Shown: positions 18,503-27,296 of the stretch, piece by piece
Numbering within the stretch: the first letter of the stretch is position 1
Layout: each line of letters opens with the position of its first letter
Source of the DNA: Prosthecobacter debontii
GTDB lineage: Bacteria; Verrucomicrobiota; Verrucomicrobiia; Chthoniobacterales; Chthoniobacteraceae
Length of the DNA stretch: 51,479 nt
Direction: 5' to 3'
Assembly (NCBI GenBank): GCA_945905735.1
Contig: CAMDQC010000017.1
Location: 1-51,479 of the forward strand
Program-made: the position numbers and the translations under genes
Notes under the pieces: model-generated
Database searches by the model: none
What the model saw: only the letters and a program-made list of their open reading frames with translations
What the model was told of the DNA's origin: nothing

Positions 18503-18958
18503 TTAAGCGTTCGCTGAAGATTCTGGTTTGCCTGCGAGTTTCGAGAGCACCAGCGAGGGAGTAAGCGCCCAGACGGCGAAACAAATCGGGAACCATACCA
18601 GCGTGTGCGCCACCCCGAGTAGCCCGTCCTGCTTGCTGAAATAGGCATCCAACTTTCCCACCAACAGCGTCGCAGCACCGATGCAGAGCGCCGCAGCGAA
18701 GCTCGTGCAAAACCCAAAAGCGAACACCACAGCCTTCTTCAACTCGCCCCGGTTCACGCGGGCCTTGAGCCGGTCGAGCGTGATCGCCTTGAGGTGAAAA
18801 TAGCCCTTCAAGGGGAGCAGCGTAAGCACCAGCGGCCACAAGATGAGCGCGAAAAGCATGAACGTGAGCGGCTTTTCTCCCGTCTTCTGAAAGTGGAAAA
18901 GGAGCCCGGTGCAAAAGAGCCACGTGGCGGAAAAATGTCCTGTGCAAAACCATCTCAT
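18503..18958 (-). CDS. Integral membrane protein, three to four helices, unknown
   Basis: The 151-aa product has hydrophobic segments near residues 5-22, 33-50, 76-98 and 118-138, separated by basic loops (LKAITLDRLKARVNRGELKK). It is an inner-membrane protein with no motif I can assign. The ATG at 18958 is only about 10 bp downstream of a perfect TATAAT on the same strand, so part of its transcription may start almost at the start codon. It lies 36 bp after the TlpA-like gene and 11 bp before the 89-aa gene. Confidence 0.75.
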   Translation of the reverse strand: MRWFCTGHFSATWLFCTGLLFHFQKTGEKPLTFMLFALILWPLVLTLLPLKGYFHLKAITLDRLKARVNRGELKKAVVFAFGFCTSFAAALCIGAATLLVGKLDAYFSKQDGLLGVAHTLVWFPICFAVWALTPSLVLSKLAGKPESSANA

Positions 18959-18968
18959 AGTGCTGGAA

Positions 18969-18974
18969 ATTATA
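18969..18974 (-). promoter_or_regulatory. Possible -10 box (TATAAT) inside the seven-gene run
   Basis: TATAAT reads exactly on the minus strand in the 36-bp gap before the membrane-protein gene. A hexamer 17 bp upstream is TAGTCC, a poor -35. If used, transcription would start within a few bases of ATG 18958, giving a nearly leaderless message. This is seen in sequence only; function is inferred. Confidence 0.25.
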
Positions 18975-18994
18975 GCAGCTATGGTGCCAGCGGA

Positions 18995-20020
18995 CTATTC
19001 TTGGCCCAGCCGCGTGATTTGCTTCTCCGTCTCCTCCAGCCCGTCGAGAGAGCGGAGTAGCCCTTGTTTATCAAAAATCCAGACCGTGGGCAGCGTGTTG
19101 ATGCCCGTCGTTTGGATGAGCGGACTATCCCATATTTTGCCGTCCCAGCCTACGATGGGGCGCCTTTTGAGCTGGCGGAGGAAACCCTGCAGAGTCGCCT
19201 TGTCCTTATCGAGACTCACCCCGACAAAGACAGCGTCATCGTTCTTCGCCATAATATCTCTCAGCTCGGAAAACGCCGCCATCGAAGGCTCGGACCACGT
19301 CGCGAAAAAGAGAACGACTACGACTTTTCCACGCTGAGTCTTGATGTCGAAGTTCGCACCATCAATCCCCGTAAAACGGAGGCCGAGCGGCTTATCCAGA
19401 AGGTTCAGCCGCTTCCGATCATCGGCGAGCTGCGCCTTTAAGTTGGGATCCTGCGCGAGTTTTTCTGCATCGGAAATGAGCGCCGTCTTCGTCTTCGGGT
19501 CGTGTTCGAAAAGCGTCGCCACTTCCGCCAGCAGGGACGCGATGCGCCGGTCTGTCGGGTAGCCTTTTTGAAACTTCCGCGCCGACTCCAGCAACGCCGC
19601 ACGTTGACCCGGCGAAGGCCGACTGCCCTGCAAACGCCGCATCTCCCGCGACAGCCGTGCGAAGTCGAGTTCCGCCCGCTGCGGCCCCACGGCAACGGCG
19701 TCCAGCTCTGTAAGGATGCGCCCGATTTCCCCTGGTTCTGGCTCTCCGTTCAGCCGCGAGTGGATGCTTAGCGTCCGCGCAAGTCGCAGCTTTGCCTCGA
19801 AAAAGTTCGCGTCCTTCGGGTGCGCGGCGACGAATGCGCGGAGCGTTTTCTCCTGTAGCTCATTGTGGGCGATAGCAATCCGCTTGGCGTCACTCTCATT
19901 TTTCGGCACCGCCGTCGGCCCGGCATCGAGTTTCGTGATGCTCGCCCACTCCTCCGCCGTCGGCCCGGCGAAGAGTGTGGAAAGGGCGAAAGTAAGGAGA
20001 AAGCAGGCGGAGCGGAGCAT
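18995..20020 (-). CDS. TlpA/thioredoxin-like secreted protein lacking the CxxC pair
   Basis: Start ATG 20020 gives a signal peptide (MLRSACFLLTFALSTLFAGP) and 341 aa. The upstream open frame to 20263 overlaps the ThuA-like gene and is rejected. Residues about 25-215 are helical, with TPR-like spacing. Residues about 220-341 have the TlpA/AhpC-TSA fold: GKVVVVLFFATW, the conserved cis-Pro in TLPTVW (Pro311) and a C-terminal helix. The usual WCxxC is replaced by WSEPS (Ser243, Ser246), so classical disulfide reductase activity is not expected. It follows the ThuA-like gene by 23 bp. Confidence 0.85.
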   Translation of the reverse strand: MLRSACFLLTFALSTLFAGPTAEEWASITKLDAGPTAVPKNESDAKRIAIAHNELQEKTLRAFVAAHPKDANFFEAKLRLARTLSIHSRLNGEPEPGEIGRILTELDAVAVGPQRAELDFARLSREMRRLQGSRPSPGQRAALLESARKFQKGYPTDRRIASLLAEVATLFEHDPKTKTALISDAEKLAQDPNLKAQLADDRKRLNLLDKPLGLRFTGIDGANFDIKTQRGKVVVVLFFATWSEPSMAAFSELRDIMAKNDDAVFVGVSLDKDKATLQGFLRQLKRRPIVGWDGKIWDSPLIQTTGINTLPTVWIFDKQGLLRSLDGLEETEKQITRLGQE

Positions 20021-20043
20021 CTTGGAGAATAGGCAGAATCTAG

Positions 20044-20940
20044 TCACTTCGCAGGCGCAGGCAGAGGTTTCGCATCCAGATTGCGCGCAAGGTCCGTAGG
20101 CTGCATCGGCACGGGCGCGCCAGTCGCAGGAACGACGCGCCCGGCGGCCCAAAGGATGCCGTTCACGACGAAGCGACGTTGGCTCTCCACCTGCCAGTTT
20201 TTGTGCAAATCGCAGCCGGTAAATGCAAACGAACGCCCGCCGTCGGGTCGGTCGAAAGCCCAACCGATGACCTCCGCTCGGCCGAGATTCGCCTTCGCGT
20301 CTGCCGTCGTCCGCGACTTGTCTGGCACAGCGCCCGTGAGCAGTGGCGTGACGCCTTTTTCCGCGAAGTGCAGATTATAGAGCCAGCCATCGAGCGGCGC
20401 GGCAAACGGCTCGACGCCCTGCAAGCTGGCGTGCTTCACCGTCGGCGTGAACTCCATGTCCCAGTGCCCCCGGCAGCCGATGTCCTTCGTCCACGCCGCG
20501 CCTAGCCAGTCCTTGATTTCAGCCGCATTTGCCTCCGGCACATCCACGGCCTGATGGAGCATCACCAAGCCCGTGCCGCCCAGCATGAGCGCCCTCATGC
20601 TGGCCCAACGCTCCGGCGCGAGGAACGGCAATTTCACCCCGCCATCCGCATAAACCACCACCGCCTTCGCCCCCGCAAAAACCCGCTCATCGCGCGGCCA
20701 ACCATCCGCCACCAGTACCGGATGAACGTCCGGCGTCTTGCGCAGCCAATCCGCCAACATCGCGCACCCCGCGAAGTACTCGTGCTGCCCCGCCTTATTG
20801 CTCGGACTCCCCGCAAGGATGACGATTTTCGTCACCTTCGGGTCCGCGCTATCCTGTTCCAGCGGCACACGACGTTGCTCGTCCGTGAGTTCGGCGTGGG
20901 CAAATGTGGCAGTGGCAAAAAGAGCGAGGATGATGCGCAT
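20044..20940 (-). CDS. ThuA-like domain protein, secreted
   Basis: The 298-aa protein starts with a signal peptide (MRIILALFATATFAHA). It contains a ThuA/class-I-glutamine-amidotransferase-like fold: KIVILAGSPSNKAGQHEYFAGC, then VVVYADGG, GTGLVMLHQAVD and RGHWDMEFTPTVKHASLQG. It closes with RSFAFTGCDLHKNWQVESQRRFVVNGILWAAG, typical of the family. ThuA-like proteins are abundant in Verrucomicrobia and Planctomycetes and linked to sugar utilisation, but their reaction is largely undefined. It is the first gene of a seven-gene minus-strand run and diverges from the YncE/phosphoesterase gene across 120 bp. Confidence 0.88.
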   Translation of the reverse strand: MRIILALFATATFAHAELTDEQRRVPLEQDSADPKVTKIVILAGSPSNKAGQHEYFAGCAMLADWLRKTPDVHPVLVADGWPRDERVFAGAKAVVVYADGGVKLPFLAPERWASMRALMLGGTGLVMLHQAVDVPEANAAEIKDWLGAAWTKDIGCRGHWDMEFTPTVKHASLQGVEPFAAPLDGWLYNLHFAEKGVTPLLTGAVPDKSRTTADAKANLGRAEVIGWAFDRPDGGRSFAFTGCDLHKNWQVESQRRFVVNGILWAAGRVVPATGAPVPMQPTDLARNLDAKPLPAPAK

Positions 20941-21060
20941 GGGCCGTGGTTACTCCCGGCAACCGCGCACTGCAACCCTGCGCGCGAAAATCCGCCCCGC
21001 CTGCCGAGTCGTTCGGGACTGCTCCTTGCATCCCTCGTCGTGCGTCGATAGACGAGTCGA

Positions 21061-23604
21061 ATGTCGCGACTCATTACCGCCGTCCTAGCTCTCAGCACAC
21101 TCTCACTTTTCGCCGAAGAAAGGCCCGCGCCGGAGTTGCCCGGTGGGCAGAAGGATGGCGCGGTGCTGCTGCCGAACCAATGGTCGCTGCGGCCTGTGGG
21201 CAAGCAGATCGAAGTGGGTGATTTTCCCGTGAACATCGCGCTGCATCCCGAGGGGCAATTCGCGGCGGTGCTGCACTGCGGATACGGGCAGCACGAGGTG
21301 CAAATCCTCGATGTCGCGGCGGGCAAAATTGTCTCGCGGGCCCACGTGAACGAGTCTTTTTACGGCTGCACGTTTTCGCCGGATGGCACGAAGCTCGTCA
21401 TCAGCGGGTCGGGCGATGAAGTGCTGTGGATGTTCCCTTTCAAAGGCGGCTACCTCGCCGAGCCGACGAGCGTCCGCATCCGTGCGAAAGCAGAGCGCGG
21501 CATCCCCGGCGGCATCGCGATTTCTAAGGACGGCGGAACGATCTACGTGGCAAATGTGTGGGGCCAAAGTGTGAGCCGCATACGGCTGGAGCCGCTGGAA
21601 GTGACGGACTTCGCCTTCGCCGCGCCCGTCGCGAAACCTGCCGAGAAGACGGGAGAGAAAACGGACGACCCAAGCATCACGAAACGCGCCGAGCAGCTCC
21701 TCGATACGACGAGCAAAGACGCGCCGTTCCCTTACACCTGCGTGCTCGATGAAGCGCGCGGACGCCTTTACGTGAGCCTCTGGGCGCAGAAGCACGTCGC
21801 CGTTCTGGACTTGGCGACGTGGAAAGAAACCGCGCGCTGGGAAGTCGAAGAACACCCGAACGAAATGCTGCTCACGCCCAGCGGCAAACATCTCCTTGTG
21901 GCGAATGCGAACCGCAATTCTGTGAGCGTCGTGGATGTGGAAAGGGGCCGCGTCGCCGAGACCCTCATCGCCGAACTCACGCCCGACGCGCCTCCCGGCA
22001 ACACGCCGAACTCGCTCGCGCTCTCAGCGAACGGCGAGTTCCTTTTCGTCGCGAATGCGAACATCAACGCCGTCGCCGTGTTCGAGATGGAAGAGCCCGG
22101 CAAGTCGCGCTCGCTCGGCTTCATCCCGACGGGCTGGTATCCCACGAGCGTCCGAGTGGCAAGGGGCGGGAAGCTCATCGTCGCGAACGGCAAAGGCGTC
22201 GTCTCTCGCGCAAACCGCAACTACGCGCAGCCGGGTGTGAAGTCCCCGCCAGCGACCGTGAGCCAATATATCGCGGGCATTTTGCAAGGCACACTCAGCC
22301 TCATCCCGCTCCCGCCGGAGGAGACGGACCTCGAAGCGCAGATGAAAAAATGGAGCGCCATCGCCATGCTCGGGATGCCCACGACGGCGAAGAAAATCGA
22401 AGCCGCGCAGCTCGAAGGAAATCCCATCCCGCGCAAAGTCGGCGACGCTTCGCCCATCAAATACGTGATCTACATTGTGAAAGAAAATCGCACGTTTGAC
22501 CAAGTGCTCGGCGACCTCGGGCGCGGCAACGGCGACCCATCGCTCTGCATTTTCCCAGAAGCCGTATCGCCCAACCACCACGCCCTCGCTCGCGAGTTTG
22601 TGACGCTGGATAATTTCTACGTGGAGAGCGAAGTCAGCGCCGATGGCCACGAGTGGAGCATGGGTGCCTACGCGACGGATTGGGTGGAGAAAAACTGGCC
22701 GCTGAGTTACGGACACAGCAAAAAGTTTCCCTATCCCGCCGAGGGCGCATTCCCCGCCGCGACGCCTGCGGGCGGCTATCTGTGGGACCGCGCAAAAGCG
22801 GCAAATGTGACCTACCGGAGTTACGGCGAATTTACCACCAGCCCGAAAGCCGACGGCACGCCCGCCAAAGCAAAAGTGCCGGGGCTCGAAGGCCACATCG
22901 ACCCGGAGTATCACAGCTTCGCGATGGATTACCCCGACGTGAAACGCGCCGCGCGCTTCATCGCCGAGCTTCAGCGATTTGAAAAAGAAGGCGAGATGCC
23001 GCGCCTGCAAATCGTCCGCCTGCCGAACGACCACACCAGCGGCACGAGCCCCGGAAAGCCCACGCCCACCGCGCACGTCGCGGATAACGACCTCGCTTTC
23101 GGCCAACTCGTCGAGGCCGTGAGCAAATCGAAGTTCTGGGCGAAAACCGCGATCTTCGTCGTGGAGGACGACGCGCAAAACGGCCCCGATCACGTCGATG
23201 CTCACCGCACCATCGCCTACGTCATCTCCCCCTACGTCCGCCGCGCCAGCCTCGACAGCACACTCTACAGCACCGCCTCCATGCTCCGCACGATGGAGCT
23301 GATCCTCGGACTACAGCCCATGTCGCAGTTCGACGCGCTGGCCATGCCGATGTTCGCCTGCTTTCAAAAGGAGCCCGACCTCCGCCCCTACACCGCGCTC
23401 ATGCCCAAGACCGACCTCCAAGCGAAGACGCCCAAGCTCGCATGGGGCGCGGAGGAATCGCTCAAAATGGACTTCACCAAAGAAGACGCCGCCGATGACT
23501 TGCTGCTGAACGAAATCATCTGGCGCAGCATCCGAGGCGCGACCGCCGCCATGCCCGCGCCCATCCGTCGCGCGTGGGTGCTCTCGGATGCGGATGATGA
23601 TTAG
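21061..23604 (+). CDS. YncE-type beta-propeller fused to phosphoesterase domain
   Basis: After a signal peptide (residues 1-18) about 330 residues of seven-bladed propeller repeats follow, with recurring IYVANVWGQSVSRI, LLVANANRNSVSVVD and LFVANANINAVAVFE. From about 470 a phosphoesterase of the PC-PLC/acid-phosphatase AcpA type begins: KYVIYIVKENRTFDQVLGD, EFVTLDNFYVESEVSADGHEW, RLPNDHT and FVVEDDAQNGPDHVDAHRT. These supply the Asp/Glu/His metal ligands of the alkaline-phosphatase superfamily. The 847-aa product is a periplasmic or secreted phosphoesterase of unknown substrate. It stands alone on the plus strand, divergent from the ThuA-like gene. Confidence 0.9.
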   Translation: MSRLITAVLALSTLSLFAEERPAPELPGGQKDGAVLLPNQWSLRPVGKQIEVGDFPVNIALHPEGQFAAVLHCGYGQHEVQILDVAAGKIVSRAHVNESFYGCTFSPDGTKLVISGSGDEVLWMFPFKGGYLAEPTSVRIRAKAERGIPGGIAISKDGGTIYVANVWGQSVSRIRLEPLEVTDFAFAAPVAKPAEKTGEKTDDPSITKRAEQLLDTTSKDAPFPYTCVLDEARGRLYVSLWAQKHVAVLDLATWKETARWEVEEHPNEMLLTPSGKHLLVANANRNSVSVVDVERGRVAETLIAELTPDAPPGNTPNSLALSANGEFLFVANANINAVAVFEMEEPGKSRSLGFIPTGWYPTSVRVARGGKLIVANGKGVVSRANRNYAQPGVKSPPATVSQYIAGILQGTLSLIPLPPEETDLEAQMKKWSAIAMLGMPTTAKKIEAAQLEGNPIPRKVGDASPIKYVIYIVKENRTFDQVLGDLGRGNGDPSLCIFPEAVSPNHHALAREFVTLDNFYVESEVSADGHEWSMGAYATDWVEKNWPLSYGHSKKFPYPAEGAFPAATPAGGYLWDRAKAANVTYRSYGEFTTSPKADGTPAKAKVPGLEGHIDPEYHSFAMDYPDVKRAARFIAELQRFEKEGEMPRLQIVRLPNDHTSGTSPGKPTPTAHVADNDLAFGQLVEAVSKSKFWAKTAIFVVEDDAQNGPDHVDAHRTIAYVISPYVRRASLDSTLYSTASMLRTMELILGLQPMSQFDALAMPMFACFQKEPDLRPYTALMPKTDLQAKTPKLAWGAEESLKMDFTKEDAADDLLLNEIIWRSIRGATAAMPAPIRRAWVLSDADDD

Positions 23605-23620
23605 ATTCGAGCGCCACGGC

Positions 23621-23636
23621 AGCGGCTCACGCCGCT
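23621..23636 (+). terminator. Hairpin after phosphoesterase gene
   Basis: AGCGGC-TCAC-GCCGCT forms a perfect 6-bp stem with a 4-base loop 17 bp after the stop codon. The sequence after it is pyrimidine-rich (CTCTATTCTTCACC) rather than a run of T, so it is only a weak intrinsic-terminator candidate. Confidence 0.35.
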
Positions 23637-23923
23637 CTCTATTCTTCACCTTTCTCTCTTCCACTGCGGCGTTCGGGCTCGGTCTGAAGTCGTGCCGAGG
23701 CCGAAGGCCAATGTGGAAGCTGCCGCAAAGTTGAGTTTGTCGCCGGCGTCGGTGATGGTCACTCGCAAGCCGACGCGCTTCGCCGGGCAGTAAGAAAGAT
23801 CACGCGAATCGCGAATTTGAGGTCCTTCGGAAGGCCGACAGGTCGCTAGTCACACTTCATTCGGCCCTGCTGCTTGCTGCTTCGGGATGGTTTCAAAGCG
23901 TGATTCTGTTCGTTTTTCTCGCC

Positions 23924-23953
23924 TGACCCGCTTTCCCTTGACCCGCTTTCCCT
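23924..23953. repeat. 15-bp perfect tandem repeat, two copies
   Basis: TGACCCGCTTTCCCT occurs twice head-to-tail (23924-23938 and 23939-23953) in non-coding DNA before the DUF1295 gene. No function is evident; it looks like a recent slippage duplication. Confidence 0.8.
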
Positions 23954-24150
23954 GTATCCGAATCAGCGACGGGCAGCGGCGCGGGTTTGGGCAGGGGCGG
24001 ATGGGTGGGGGTATGAATGTGCGCAATTTGCTGCTGAGGAACAGCCAGTCGCCGGGGGTTGTGATGATGCTGACGGCGGCTGTTTCGACTCGCGATTTCA
24101 AGAATTGGCCGTTTCTCCAACGAGCCCGACGGCGTATCTATTAAACGAAC

Positions 24151-24924
24151 ATGCTCATCCAACTTCTCATCGGACTCGCCATTGCCGTCGTGTATTTCAC
24201 CGTCACGTGGGCGATTAGCGTTCGGGTAAAGAACTACGGCTTCCTTGATGTCGCGTGGTCCTATGGCGTCGCCATCCTCGCGCCATTTTACGCGCTGAAT
24301 AGTCCCGCGGTCACTGAGCGCAAATGGCCCATCGTCGCGGTGGGCGTGCTGTGGAGTCTGCGACTTGGGACTTACATTTTGCTGCGCGTTTTGAAGCACC
24401 ATCCGGTGGAGGACACCCGCTACGAAGCGCTGCGCGCACGCTGGCCGGGCACCGGGAAGTTTTACCTCTTTTTCCAAATGCAGGCGGTGCTCGTGACCAT
24501 CTTTTCCCTCCCATTTCTCATCATCGCGTGGAATCCCGCGCCGTCTCTCTCCGTGCTGGAAATCGCGGGGCTCGCGCTCGCCGTCGTGTCTCTCTGCGGA
24601 GAGGCCAGCGCCGACCGCCAGCTTGCGAACTTCAAAGCCGACCCCGCCAATCGGGGCCGAGTGTGCCAGACCGGGCTGTGGGGATACTCGCGCCACCCGA
24701 ACTACTTCTTCGAGAGCCTCATCTGGTGGGCGTTTTTCCTCACCGCACTCGGCTCGCCGTATGGCTGGGTGACGCTCATCTGCCCGCTGCTCATGCTCTA
24801 TTTCCTGTGGAAAGTGACGGGCATCCCGCTCACCGAGGAATATGCGGTGAAGAGCAAAGGCGACGCCTACCGCGAATACCAGCGCACCGTCAGCGCGTTC
24901 ATTCCGTGGCGGCGGCGGAAGTAG
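24151..24924 (+). CDS. DUF1295 membrane protein (steroid 5-alpha-reductase-like)
   Basis: The 257-aa protein has six to seven hydrophobic segments and the family signatures GFLDVAWSYG (about 30-39), GTYILLRVLKHHPVEDTRYEALR, and the C-terminal SRHPNYFFESLIWW with GIPLTEEYAVKSKGDAYREYQ. DUF1295 proteins share the C-terminal fold of steroid 5-alpha-reductases and isoprenylcysteine methyltransferases; their substrate is unknown, though a lipid is likely. It is followed after 108 bp by a cyclopropane-synthase-like methyltransferase, a pairing consistent with fatty-acyl-chain modification. Start ATG 24151 follows TAAACGAAC without an obvious Shine-Dalgarno. Confidence 0.9.
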   Translation: MLIQLLIGLAIAVVYFTVTWAISVRVKNYGFLDVAWSYGVAILAPFYALNSPAVTERKWPIVAVGVLWSLRLGTYILLRVLKHHPVEDTRYEALRARWPGTGKFYLFFQMQAVLVTIFSLPFLIIAWNPAPSLSVLEIAGLALAVVSLCGEASADRQLANFKADPANRGRVCQTGLWGYSRHPNYFFESLIWWAFFLTALGSPYGWVTLICPLLMLYFLWKVTGIPLTEEYAVKSKGDAYREYQRTVSAFIPWRRRK

Positions 24925-25032
24925 CTCCGGCTTTCCGCACTTCGTAGCATCCGCTAGAGGCGGGTGGGCGAACGTTCTATCAACTCGGATGTCGCCTGTG
25001 CGGTGGTGTCTGTTCACACTTTGGTTATTCTC

Positions 25033-26064
25033 ATGCTCAATCTCGACGCTTTGCTGGAAAAGAATTTGGTGCCCGACTCGCTCATCCGATTGGGTATCCG
25101 GCGCTTGCTGGCGGGGACACTGCGGGAGCACGCGCGGCCCGGCGTGGAGGCGCAACGGGCGGCGCTGCTTGCTTACGTGGCCGATTTGAAGACGCGCGGG
25201 ATCGCGGAGCAGACGCAGGATGCGAATGTGCAGCACTACGAAGTGCCGACGCGCTTTTACCAGCTCTGCCTCGGCAAGCGGCTGAAATACAGCTCTGGGC
25301 TCTGGCCCGAAGGCGTCGCCACGCTGGATGCGGCGGAAGAGCGGATGCTGGCGCTGACTTGCGAGCGGGCTGCGCTGGCAGATGGGCAGCGCATTTTAGA
25401 ACTCGGCTGCGGCTGGGGCTCGCTGTCGCTGTGGATGGCGGAGAAGTATCCGGGGGCGCAGATCACGGGCGTGTCGAACTCGCGCACGCAGAAGGCGCAC
25501 ATTGATGCAGAGGCGGCGCGGCGCGGCTTGGGGAATCTGACCATCATTACGGCGGATATGAACGTGTTCGAGGCTCCTGGGGAATACGACCGGTGCGTGA
25601 GTGTGGAGATGTTCGAGCACATGAAAAACTACCGCGCTCTGCTGGCGAAGGTGGCGCGCTGGCTGGTGCCGGGCGGGAAGCTGTTCGTCCACATTTTCAC
25701 CCACCGCGAATACGCCTACCACTACATCGACAAGGGGCCGAGCGATTGGATGACGCGCTACTTTTTTGCAGGCGGGCAGATGCCTTCGGATGACCTGCTG
25801 CTCTACTTCCAGGAGGATTTGCGCATTGAGGAGCATTGGTGCGTGAACGGGTCGCACTACGCGAAGACGGCGGAGGCGTGGCTGCAAAATATGGACGCCC
25901 ATCGCGCAGAGATTTGGCCGCTGTTCGAGGAGACCTACGGCGCGGAAAACACGCGCCGCTGGTGGGCGTATTGGCGGGTCTTTTACATGGCGTGCGCGGA
26001 ACTGTGGGGCTACGCGGGCGGCGATGAATGGCACGTCTCGCACTACCGCTTTTGCAAGCCGTGA
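25033..26064 (+). CDS. Cyclopropane-fatty-acyl-phospholipid synthase-like methyltransferase
   Basis: I take ATG 25033 ([19 protein letters not shown]) as start; a GTG at 24964 in frame adds 23 unlikely residues. The 343-aa enzyme has the S-adenosylmethionine motif [20 protein letters not shown] (121-140), the preceding [25 protein letters not shown] typical of CFA synthases, and [12 protein letters not shown]. It lacks the longer N-terminal lipid-binding domain of E. coli Cfa (382 aa). Its beginning resembles the shorter CFA-like group that includes plant benzylisoquinoline N-methyltransferases, so the true substrate is open. It ends 7 bp from the convergent MidA-like gene. Confidence 0.88.
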   Translation: MLNLDALLEKNLVPDSLIRLGIRRLLAGTLREHARPGVEAQRAALLAYVADLKTRGIAEQTQDANVQHYEVPTRFYQLCLGKRLKYSSGLWPEGVATLDAAEERMLALTCERAALADGQRILELGCGWGSLSLWMAEKYPGAQITGVSNSRTQKAHIDAEAARRGLGNLTIITADMNVFEAPGEYDRCVSVEMFEHMKNYRALLAKVARWLVPGGKLFVHIFTHREYAYHYIDKGPSDWMTRYFFAGGQMPSDDLLLYFQEDLRIEEHWCVNGSHYAKTAEAWLQNMDAHRAEIWPLFEETYGAENTRRWWAYWRVFYMACAELWGYAGGDEWHVSHYRFCKP

Positions 26065-26071
26065 GCGACCA

Positions 26072-27187
26072 TTAAAGCGTGTAGCCCGTGCCTGCGTGCC
26101 GGGCGTAGCGAAAGCCCGCAAGGGGGCCGAGCGGGGCACGTTTTGCGAAGGCGGCGACCTTGAAGGCGAGGCCCATGAACTGCGGGTGCATGAGTGTCTG
26201 AAAGGCGCGGATGTCGGCGGCGTTTTGCCCATCGGTGAAGTGCGCCTCGCCCAGCCCGACCATGAAGTGATGCTGGTCCGTAAAGCCCGCCAGCTCTAGC
26301 CCCACAAGACGCGCAGCATCGGCGAGGGCGGAGAAATTTACATGTGCCGTGAGATCGATCTCGCCGGGCCGGGTGAGCGGGTTTTCCACGCGCTGATGGT
26401 TCGCATAGGCGCTGAGCGTGCCAGTGGTGCGGGTAGGGGAGTGATACTCTTCCCGCGGCCAGCCGTAATCCACGAGCAAGACGTAGCCGCGCTCCATCCG
26501 CGCCGCAGTCCCCGCAAGCCACTGCGCGGCGGCGAGGTTCACCTCGGTGACGGTGCCCGCAAGCGGCGTGGGGATCGCCGCACAAGCTGCGGCAAGCTCG
26601 GGAGAGGCGAGCGGATGGTCTAGGAAGTGAAAGCCTTCGCGACCCCATGCGACGTGTTTTTCCACCCACACGGAGCCGTCCCACATCACGACGTGGACGG
26701 GGAAGGCATCTACGAGTTCGTTGGAGAAATGGACGCCGGTCCAGCGCGGGAGCATCGCTTGCGATTCGCACCACTCGACGCGCTGCGCAAACTCCGCAAG
26801 CCGCCCGCGCTGCATCTCCCGGAGCGCCGCCGAGGGCTCGACGATGCGGTAGCGCGTGGCCTCGAAACACTCGGGCGCAAAGGAGCGCAGCCCCGCAAGC
26901 GCGTCCGCAGCAAAGTCGCCGCTATGCGCGCCCTGCTCGACGATGGTGAACTCCGCAGGCTGGCCGAGCATCTGCCAAAGCTCCGCGAACTGCCGCGCCA
27001 AGAGCCGCCCGAAGAGCGAGCCCACGCTGACATTGGTAAAGAAGTCGCCCTTTCTGCCGACCTGGACGCGGCCCGAGGTGTAATAGCCGTGCTGCGGGTG
27101 GTAGAGCGCGAGTTCCATAAAGCGCCGGAAGGGAATGGAGCCGGAGGCAGCCGTTTCGGCTCGGATGATGGCGGAGAGTGCGTCCAT
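26072..27187 (-). CDS. SAM-dependent methyltransferase, MidA/NDUFAF7 family
   Basis: The 371-aa product shows the family's opening FRRFMELALYHPQHGYYTSG (residues 21-40), then GDFFTNVSVGSLFGRLLARQ, the SAM-site segment IVEQGAHSGDFAADAL, FSNELVDAFPVHVV, and YVLLVDYGWPREEYHSPTR. In mitochondria the relative NDUFAF7 dimethylates an arginine in complex I; bacterial targets are unknown. ATG 27187 is preferred, and an in-frame GTG at 27193 would add two residues. The gene starts only 27 bp after the tRNA-Tyr 3' end on the same strand, so the two may share a transcript. Confidence 0.88.
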   Translation of the reverse strand: MDALSAIIRAETAASGSIPFRRFMELALYHPQHGYYTSGRVQVGRKGDFFTNVSVGSLFGRLLARQFAELWQMLGQPAEFTIVEQGAHSGDFAADALAGLRSFAPECFEATRYRIVEPSAALREMQRGRLAEFAQRVEWCESQAMLPRWTGVHFSNELVDAFPVHVVMWDGSVWVEKHVAWGREGFHFLDHPLASPELAAACAAIPTPLAGTVTEVNLAAAQWLAGTAARMERGYVLLVDYGWPREEYHSPTRTTGTLSAYANHQRVENPLTRPGEIDLTAHVNFSALADAARLVGLELAGFTDQHHFMVGLGEAHFTDGQNAADIRAFQTLMHPQFMGLAFKVAAFAKRAPLGPLAGFRYARHAGTGYTL

Positions 27188-27213
27188 AGGCACAACGATA
27201 ATTGTGGGGGGAG

Positions 27214-27296
27214 TGGGCAGAATTGGATTCGAACCAATGAAGGCGTAAGCCAGCGGATTTACAGTCCGCCCCGTTTGGCCACTTCGGTATCTACCC
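27214..27296 (-). tRNA. tRNA-Tyr (anticodon GTA)
   Basis: The minus strand folds into a class II tRNA of 83 nt. The acceptor stem GGGTAGA (27296-27290) pairs with TCTGCCC, followed by discriminator A (27214). The anticodon stem-loop is CGGACTGTAAATCCG with GTA, the variable arm is long as expected for tRNA-Tyr, and the T-arm is ATTGG-TTCGAATC-CAAT. The 3' CCA is not encoded. Confidence 0.96.

Larger units (their letters stand above)
23605..24150. other. Intergenic region without a convincing gene
   Basis: This gap of 546 bp separates the phosphoesterase gene from the DUF1295 gene. It holds a hairpin just after the stop (23621-23636) and a 15-bp tandem repeat (23924-23953). A short open minus-strand frame around 23660-23790 reads RVGLRVTITDAGDKLNFAAA but has no start or ribosome site, so it could be a decayed gene fragment or chance. 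I see no RNA gene. Confidence 0.5.

Noticed and set aside
23893-25236. 447-codon minus-strand open frame covering the DUF1295 gene
   Set aside because: The DUF1295 protein on the plus strand has family motifs and membrane helices; the antisense frame has His/Arg-rich composition and no motif.
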